A stretch of 9,505 nucleotides of DNA from NCBI GenBank assembly GCA_937880795.1, contig CALGRQ010000168.1, forward strand, positions 1 through 9,505. The letters are read 5' to 3'. Below are positions 4,768-9,505 of the stretch, in pieces (positions within the stretch are counted from its first letter, which is position 1; every line of letters begins with the position of its first letter). The stretch is from an uncultured Dyadobacter sp. Its GTDB lineage: Bacteria > Bacteroidota > Bacteroidia > Cytophagales > Spirosomataceae. The translations under genes were made by a program, and so were the position numbers. The notes beneath the pieces were generated by a model. It was not told the DNA's origin. It saw only the letters and a list, made by a program, of their open reading frames with translations, and did not search any database.

Positions 4768-7287
4768 ACTGGCACCGCTGGTGCTTTTACGAATGTTATT
4801 GACATGTCCCAACTCCGCCTTAGAAGCTCCCGAAGCATCTACGGTTACATCTTCAATTGTCATTCTGGTAGCATCCAGTTTACATGCACCCGATAAATCC
4901 AGTTTCGCTAAGCGGGCGGATCCTCTTAAAGCGGCCTTGGAAGCACCCGATAAATCCATCACAAGCTCCGTTACCGACACATCCATTTCAGTTTTAGAAG
5001 CTCCAGACACCGAAACATTTAATTTGCCCAGATTACTAAAACCAGAAACTCGCGCTTTATTGGCCCCGGATAAGGATATATCCTCGATGGTAGGCATTGT
5101 AATCACTACACCAACCCGATTCCATTTTTTATTATCGAAAAGGCTAAAACCCGATTTACGTTTCACCAAAAGAGTACCGTTTTCCACTGTAACAGATAGG
5201 TCGTTTACATCGCTTTCTTCACCATCGGCCGATACGCTAAACTCGGGCCCCTGAGTCACCTGAATCGAAAATGCGCCGCCCATATCTATTTTTTTGAAGT
5301 CCTGCGCTTGGTACTGTTTGATAAAAGAACCGCGTTCTCCCAAATGTAGCTCTCCCTCGTCATCATTAAAAGACGAATAATCTTCACTTTGTTCCTCATC
5401 CTGACGATCCTCTCTCGATATATACTTTTCAGGAATATTCACACATATCAAGCCTGAATCGCGGCGCATCACCCATCTTAGCGTAGTCCAGTTCACATCA
5501 TAATCATCCAGGTTATAGGTATCTAATCGATTGGAACCGCCACTATTGTGTCTTATTTCATACCAAAAATTGCGGGTGATGGCAAAAGGTTTGTTATAGG
5601 GTACATAAAGGGTTAAATCGATGCGCTGATCTCGGAATGGCCCTGTTTTACCCAACTCCGGTCCTTCCTGGAAATAAAATACAGAATCATTTTTAAACGT
5701 CACATCGTATTTAATCTGCGAAGCAATTTTCTGTGCATCTTCCCGGTTCCTTCCTCTGGATGATATGGTTTTCTCTAACTTCAAGCTATCCGAGCCTTCA
5801 TAACCCGCTAAGCGTATATCTACATCTACATTCACGTCCTCATCCCGGTCGTCCTGATCCAACGTAAGGGTACTTTTGGGCATAGTATAGTATACATTTT
5901 CAGAAAACTCTCCTCGTTTGGCATAGTTTCTCTGAAACGCAATACCCTGCACGGTACTGATCACGACACCCACAATCCAGAGACCAAGTAACGTAAGCCA
6001 AACAGAGCCCCCAACCACTCTTTTATTGGATAAAAGCGTCAAGCCGAGTAACAGGATGGTGATCAGAGGAATCGCTGTGGCAAGCAGTCCGGATAAAACC
6101 AGACTGCTTGGAAATTCCTGAAATATCATCATGGGAATGGGCATTTCTTCCAGAGGCATCACATTAGACATACCCAGAACGGCTGCTCCTCCTATGATCA
6201 GTGAGAGTAGTGAGAGTGCCGATATAGCCACCAATAGTACCCCAATAAATATGCGTAAAACAGGTCCAAGTCCTTTAAGTAATCTACCTAATGCACCAAT
6301 AATAAGCGCAATGGCCCGAAAAGGGAATAATAGCAATTTGGATACCACATTCTCTTCTCCATTTTTCTCATCCAGATTAAGACTCTGTTTGATGTTGGAT
6401 TCAATATTGGAGAGGGTAATTGGCTCTCCCTGCATTTCCATTTTTTCGGTAAGCGTGTTGGCAACAGGAGCAATTACCCACAATACGATATAGGCAAGCA
6501 CACCGGTACCGAAAAGAAAGATAGATATAACCCACAGGAAGCGAACCACCCCCAAATCAACCCCAAAATAGGAAGCGACACCAGCAGCCACACCACCCAC
6601 TACTTTACGATCCGGATCGCGATAGAACTTTTTAATTTTAGTATCCTCCTCCAAGGTGGTTGAACCTGGAAAAGCAATCCACATAGCAATATATACGACA
6701 AAACTTATTCCAGACAAGGGACCAAAGAATTCTTCCAGGTTGAGTCCCATAATTCCTTGTATAGGCAGAAACCCTACAAAAAACATCAAGAATATCAGTC
6801 TTACCCAAAGCGGATCAACAGTGAAATGATGTGCCAAACCAGCTGCAACACCACCAAGGAGTTTTCTCTTTAAATCGCGATATAATTTACGGGATCCACT
6901 TGAAACCGTTTTGCCCGTATCAGCGGCAGGTGCCTCATATGACGTACGCGACGGCTCCTCAGGGCTTTCCTTCGGAGATGCAGACATCAACGGTTCGGAA
7001 AGGAAATCGTCCGATTGTTCAACGGCTTCAAAATCGGCAACAGTACCCATTGCGGCAATCAGTTCATCTACATCTTCCAGAGAAATAACCTGTTTGTTTT
7101 CCGCCTTTTGCTTGTTCAAAAACCGCTCTGCAACCCTCCCCTCTATATCCGAAAGAATCTCCTTGCTGTCTTCAAATGAGGAAAAATACCGTTGTATAGA
7201 AGATAAGTAGCCTTTCAGTTTATCATAGCCATCTTCTTCTATATGAAAGATGATGCCACCAATGTTTATGCTGATTGTCTTTTTCAT
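4747..7287 (-). CDS. PspC-domain membrane protein with C-terminal GIN (DUF2807) domain
   Basis: Large inner-membrane protein of 846 residues. Residues 1-95 are a cytoplasmic domain (MKKTISINIGGIIFHIEEDG onward) typical of Bacteroidota PspC proteins. Two PspC domains follow at about 133-207 (KLYRDLKRKLLGGVAAGLA) and 219-275 (FYRDPDRKVVGGVAAGVASY), each a basic amphipathic segment plus membrane helices. Further helices lie at about 322-375, 394-420 and 427-450. Residues 451-650 form an acidic, presumably extracytoplasmic linker domain. Residues 653-846 are a GIN domain with six SGA turns, one of them SGAC with Cys802. PspC proteins sense or counter membrane stress in other bacteria; that role here is inferred. 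The gene lies 28 bases after padR, consistent with cotranscription and PadR control, and is followed by a secreted paralogue of its GIN domain. The ATG at 7287 gives the expected family N-terminus. Confidence 0.93.
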   Translation of the reverse strand: MKKTISINIGGIIFHIEEDGYDKLKGYLSSIQRYFSSFEDSKEILSDIEGRVAERFLNKQKAENKQVISLEDVDELIAAMGTVADFEAVEQSDDFLSEPLMSASPKESPEEPSRTSYEAPAADTGKTVSSGSRKLYRDLKRKLLGGVAAGLAHHFTVDPLWVRLIFLMFFVGFLPIQGIMGLNLEEFFGPLSGISFVVYIAMWIAFPGSTTLEEDTKIKKFYRDPDRKVVGGVAAGVASYFGVDLGVVRFLWVISIFLFGTGVLAYIVLWVIAPVANTLTEKMEMQGEPITLSNIESNIKQSLNLDEKNGEENVVSKLLLFPFRAIALIIGALGRLLKGLGPVLRIFIGVLLVAISALSLLSLIIGGAAVLGMSNVMPLEEMPIPMMIFQEFPSSLVLSGLLATAIPLITILLLGLTLLSNKRVVGGSVWLTLLGLWIVGVVISTVQGIAFQRNYAKRGEFSENVYYTMPKSTLTLDQDDRDEDVNVDVDIRLAGYEGSDSLKLEKTISSRGRNREDAQKIASQIKYDVTFKNDSVFYFQEGPELGKTGPFRDQRIDLTLYVPYNKPFAITRNFWYEIRHNSGGSNRLDTYNLDDYDVNWTTLRWVMRRDSGLICVNIPEKYISREDRQDEEQSEDYSSFNDDEGELHLGERGSFIKQYQAQDFKKIDMGGAFSIQVTQGPEFSVSADGEESDVNDLSVTVENGTLLVKRKSGFSLFDNKKWNRVGVVITMPTIEDISLSGANKARVSGFSNLGKLNVSVSGASKTEMDVSVTELVMDLSGASKAALRGSARLAKLDLSGACKLDATRMTIEDVTVDASGASKAELGHVNNIRKSTSGASKIHVQE
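4768..5070 (-). repeat. Six-rung SGA(S/N/C) repeat in the PspC protein's GIN domain
   Basis: SGA turns start at residues 740, 761, 780, 799, 819 and 837, giving spacings of 21, 19, 19, 20 and 18. This is the same series as the first six turns of the downstream secreted protein. Four turns read SGAS, the first SGAN and the fourth SGAC. The protein ends six residues after the last turn, so the seventh rung of the paralogue is missing. Confidence 0.85.
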
Positions 7288-7315
7288 GGTTGTAGTAATC
7301 GAATGTCTTTAATGA

Positions 7316-7681
7316 TCAGTTAGGATTGGAAGTGCTATTTTTACCTAATTCCTCAGTACGGTGAATGACCGTCTGTACGGAATCAGCCAACTCAAACCAT
7401 GTTGTCTGCATCGCATCCAAGAACACTTTCCCCTCATCCGTCAAAACATAATATTTCCTTGGTGGACCCGATGATGACTCTACCCATTTATAATCCAGCC
7501 AACCCGAATTTTTCAAACGCGTTAACAAAGGGTACAAAGTCCCTTCCACAACCATTATCCGTGCCGAAGTGAGTTCGTCCAGCATATCAGAGGCGTACAC
7601 TTCACCTCGTGATATGATGTGCAGAATACAGAATTCCAAAATACCTTTCCGCATCTGCACTTGGGCATTTTCAATATTCAT
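7316..7681 (-). CDS. PadR family transcriptional regulator
   Basis: Dimeric winged-helix repressor of 121 residues, the usual size of the short PadR class. The N-terminal helix begins MNIENAQVQMRKGILEFCIL. The DNA-binding region contains GEVYASDMLDEL and the recognition-helix segment VVEGTLYPLLTRLKNSGWLD. The wing carries GPPRKYYVLTDEGKVFLD, the PadR hallmark (RKYY.LT..G). A C-terminal helix (TTWFELADSVQTVI) would provide dimerisation. The ligand is unknown. The gene heads the operon with pspC (28 bases downstream) and the secreted GIN gene. Its promoter overlaps a 21-bp imperfect palindrome, which makes autorepression of the whole operon the simplest model. ATG 7681 matches the family start. 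The nature of the signal, possibly envelope damage or a small molecule, cannot be read from the sequence. Confidence 0.95.
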   Translation of the reverse strand: MNIENAQVQMRKGILEFCILHIISRGEVYASDMLDELTSARIMVVEGTLYPLLTRLKNSGWLDYKWVESSSGPPRKYYVLTDEGKVFLDAMQTTWFELADSVQTVIHRTEELGKNSTSNPN

Positions 7682-7751
7682 ATTGGGTTCATGTGTTTTT
7701 AAAATGAATTTATTTCATGGCTAATAGATAAGATTTTCACTTTCTACATTA

Positions 7752-7783
7752 CAAATGTATACAAAGGTACTTTGCGATGCAAG
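7752..7783 (-). promoter_or_regulatory. Promoter of the padR-pspC-GIN operon
   Basis: On the minus strand two perfect TAnnTTTG boxes lie 2 bases apart: TACCTTTG (7769-7762) and TACATTTG (7759-7752). The second has CTTG (7783-7780) exactly 20 bases upstream as a -33 element, so it is the better candidate. Transcription would start near 7745, giving a leader of about 65 bases before the padR ATG at 7681. Confidence 0.7.
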
Positions 7784-7787
7784 GTAC
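7767..7787. promoter_or_regulatory. Candidate PadR operator: 21-bp imperfect palindrome
   Basis: Arms GTACTTTGC (7767-7775) and GCAAGGTAC (7779-7787) flank a GAT centre and are reverse complements at eight of nine positions. The dyad covers the -33 element and most of the spacer of the padR promoter, so a dimer bound here would block polymerase. Size and symmetry suit a PadR dimer. It also lies at the head of the divergent dihydrofolate reductase region, so it might affect that gene too. Confidence 0.65.
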
Positions 7788-7920
7788 TGTGTTAAAAATT
7801 TTAGCTTCCAGGGATGAATGGTTGATTCTTAGTGACGACCGGCAATCGATACATGGTCAATTTCAAATTGTTACAGATTTACACTATATTTTCACCGTAA
7901 TCATCCTATACCAGACTGCT

Positions 7921-8463
7921 TTGCAAAACAAACCTCAGTTATATTTAATCGCCGCGATGAGTGAAAACCATGTAATTGGAATCAACAACCGATTACCGTG
8001 GCACCTCCCCGATGAATGGGCAAACTTCCGACGTGTTACCCATGGGAAAGCGTTTATTACGGGCAGCAAAAGCTACACAGCTCCCGATGCGTTACATTCC
8101 ACCTATCGAAATATCGTTTTAACAAAACATCCTACGGAACAAGCCGACAGTGGTGTTGAATATGCCACCGATCTTGACCAGGCACTTTCGTTACTTCGGG
8201 AGGAAAATGAAGTATTTGTATTGGGTGGCGCATCGGTATTTGTCCAAACTTTACCCTTGGCCGACAAACTCTTTTTGACCATTGTCCATGCCCATATAGA
8301 TGGAGACGCCGTTTTCCCTGCGATAAGTTTAGCGGATTGGGAATTGGTTTCTTCCAACTATCACGGCAGTGATGACGATCATGCTTACTCTTTTTCCATG
8401 AATGTATATGAAAGGAAAGGAAACGGGTCCGACCAAGCCAGCGACGGGCAGCCGATACTCTAG
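7921..8463 (+). CDS. Dihydrofolate reductase, divergent
   Basis: Predicted to reduce dihydrofolate to tetrahydrofolate with NADPH. The product has 180 residues from TTG 7921 (family norm about 160-170). Seen: the first strand LYLIAAMSENHVIG (7-20), then NNRLPWHLPDEWANFRR with Glu32 at the catalytic acid position (Asp27 in E. coli), the cofactor loop VLGGASVF, LFLT, and GDAVFP. The start is inferred: the family needs the strand before AAM, there is no nearby in-frame ATG upstream, and the distant ATG at 7777 lies inside the padR operator. TTG 7921 gives a family-like N-terminus. A weak -7 box, TATATTTT, lies at 7885-7892. Ungapped alignment to E. coli DHFR puts Ser at Arg44, Ala at Arg52 and Tyr at Arg57, positions that bind NADPH phosphate and folate glutamate. 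About 17 extra C-terminal residues lie in the overlap with the next gene. It could be a normal FolA variant or a paralogue with altered substrate. Confidence 0.85.
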   Translation: MQNKPQLYLIAAMSENHVIGINNRLPWHLPDEWANFRRVTHGKAFITGSKSYTAPDALHSTYRNIVLTKHPTEQADSGVEYATDLDQALSLLREENEVFVLGGASVFVQTLPLADKLFLTIVHAHIDGDAVFPAISLADWELVSSNYHGSDDDHAYSFSMNVYERKGNGSDQASDGQPIL

Positions 8464-9505
8464 TACGGCTCTCCGCTTCCATCTCATTGCACTTTTCCTT
8501 ACAACCCTGTTTCTCTCAAAAGTTAATGCCCAGGATACTTCCCCAGAAGCCTGGTTGGTACCTGGCCAAACATATCTACGCATCCCCATCGCACAAACTG
8601 GTTTCTATACCATTTTAGGACAAGAACTCAGGCAGGCTGGGTTACCCATTGAAGCCATTCCCAGCCATACGGTACAAATCTTCAGAAGAGGGAAAGAGCT
8701 TTCCATTGAAGTTAATGGCAATAACGATGGTAATCTGAGTGATAACAGCACCATTTCTTTTTTTGGAAAACCCAATGACGGTCTTCTGGATTCGGCACTA
8801 TACATCCACCCCAAAGCCATGGCGCATAAAAAATATAGTCTATACTCCGACACAGCTGTATATTTTTTAACATGGCGACTGGATGGTTTGCCAGGAAAAA
8901 GAATAGAAATAGCAGAATCAACTACACCCCTGGACACCCTACCTTACCACTTACAAGAAAAGGAAGAAGTTTTCAACAGCCACTACCATATAGGCAACTT
9001 TTACCCACCCGGAAGCGGATTTAACAACGGTATAGCCCGTACCGAATACGATATGGGTGAAGGATGGACAGGCCGGCCACTTCAACGGGAATGGCAAACC
9101 ATTGACGTAAATACCTCCGGATTGCACAAAGACCTTATAGACCAATGTGAAATCGAAATGGTTTTGACCGGACGCTCGGTAGGGAAACATGTCGTGGAGA
9201 TTTGGACGGGTACAGAAAGCAATCGTGGTAGAAGGATCACCTCTTTAAATTTAACCGATTCCGAACCCGCCACGGTTCTTTTTAATTTGCAAGCAACAGA
9301 TACCTCCTATACCGTATTAAATAATGGTAAAATGGCTATTTCTATTTTTGCAGAAAAAGGAACCTCTTCCCTTTCCTATGTCAAATGGCGCTACCCGCAA
9401 AAGACCGGTTTCTCCTTCTCCGATCCCTATAAAATCTTCCATTTTTCGCCTATACATCACCATTTCCTGTGGCCTACGGGAAACAATGATCAAACTCAAT
9501 TTTAC
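8408..9505 (+). CDS. N-terminal part of a PorU2-like C25 family peptidase, type IX secretion (partial)
   Basis: The frame is open from the ATG at 8408 to the window edge, 366 residues without a stop; an ATG two codons earlier (8402) is an alternative. Residues 1-41 form a signal peptide with a long polar N-region, a hydrophobic core (FHLIALFLTTLFLS) and cleavage near NAQD. The mature part resembles the propeptide and beta-rich N-terminus of PorU/PorU2 proteins of Cytophagales: YLRIPIAQTGFYTI, then IFRRGKEL, FFGKPNDGLLDS, YSLYSDTAVYFLTW and YDMGEGWTG (the last six residues at 217-222). PorU is the surface sortase of the type IX system, cleaving C-terminal signal domains and attaching cargo to lipopolysaccharide; PorU2 is an annotated variant of less certain role. 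The His/Cys catalytic residues lie beyond the window. It overlaps the dihydrofolate reductase gene by 56 bases, suggesting translational coupling. Confidence 0.8.
   Translation, partial: MKGKETGPTKPATGSRYSSTALRFHLIALFLTTLFLSKVNAQDTSPEAWLVPGQTYLRIPIAQTGFYTILGQELRQAGLPIEAIPSHTVQIFRRGKELSIEVNGNNDGNLSDNSTISFFGKPNDGLLDSALYIHPKAMAHKKYSLYSDTAVYFLTWRLDGLPGKRIEIAESTTPLDTLPYHLQEKEEVFNSHYHIGNFYPPGSGFNNGIARTEYDMGEGWTGRPLQREWQTIDVNTSGLHKDLIDQCEIEMVLTGRSVGKHVVEIWTGTESNRGRRITSLNLTDSEPATVLFNLQATDTSYTVLNNGKMAISIFAEKGTSSLSYVKWRYPQKTGFSFSDPYKIFHFSPIHHHFLWPTGNNDQTQFY

Noticed and set aside
4781..5254. Plus-strand 157-codon open frame opposite the GIN domain of the PspC protein
   Set aside because: Its sequence is full of LEAPD-like repeats that are the antisense reading of the SGAS codons. 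Similar frames appear opposite the other GIN gene (4207-4389). The open frame follows from repeat composition, with no start-site or family support.
6201..6219. Tandem 9-base repeat AGTGAGAGT inside the pspC gene
   Set aside because: It encodes a Leu/Ser-rich stretch of a membrane helix (ALSLLSL). It is only two copies and in frame, so simple codon repetition explains it.
6131..6493. Plus-strand 120-codon open frame opposite the membrane helices of the PspC protein
   Set aside because: It is a shadow of a well-supported gene, low in complexity and with no recognisable domain.
8329..9499. Several minus-strand open frames opposite the reductase and PorU2-like genes
   Set aside because: The plus-strand frame is continuous for 366 codons with a signal peptide and family-like segments; the minus frames are short, overlap each other and lack any motif.
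1..9505. Search for mobile elements, CRISPR arrays, toxin-antitoxin or defence genes
   Set aside because: No transposase, integrase, regularly spaced DNA repeats, target-site duplications or abrupt composition changes were visible; the SGAS repeats are protein-level structural repeats.

Overview
The window looks like chromosomal DNA from a Bacteroidota bacterium, most likely of the order Cytophagales. Four observations support this: perfect TAnnTTTG-type -7 promoter boxes; a glutamyl-tRNA synthetase with the Bacteroidota-style insertion after KLSKRD; a PadR / PspC-GIN / GIN cluster; and the start of a large protein resembling the type IX secretion sortase PorU2. No mobile element, CRISPR array, tRNA or rRNA is visible. 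Base composition and coding style appear even across the window.

Layout. Positions 1-7681 are read from the minus strand, and the rest from the plus strand. From the left there are: the first 19 codons of an unidentified lysine-rich protein that runs off the edge (59-1); gltX (1811-261), followed by a hairpin terminator; a RidA-family enamine/imine deaminase (2292-1924) with its own promoter; a hotdog-fold acyl-CoA thioesterase (2929-2414); and a secreted outer-membrane beta-barrel protein (3788-2949), only 19 bases upstream of the thioesterase. A strong rho-independent terminator (3941-3908) separates this housekeeping group from the next operon.

The second block is a probable three-gene operon: padR (7681-7316), a large PspC-GIN membrane protein (7287-4747) and a small secreted GIN-domain protein (4655-3969). 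Its promoter overlaps a 21-bp imperfect palindrome that is a good candidate PadR operator. The two GIN domains are clearly paralogous: their SGAS turns share the same spacing, 21-19-19-20-18 residues. By analogy with PspC/LiaF-type systems this may be an envelope-stress module under PadR control, but that role is inferred.

The third block diverges from padR. It holds a dihydrofolate reductase (7921-8463) that probably starts at TTG and has lost several conserved folate- and NADPH-binding residues. A PorU2-like C25 peptidase starts inside its 3' end (8408, overlap 56 nt) and runs off the right edge before its catalytic domain.

No stretch over 300 bases lacks a gene. The longest gaps are 60-260, 3789-3968 and 7682-7920, and their terminators, promoters and inverted repeats are listed as features.
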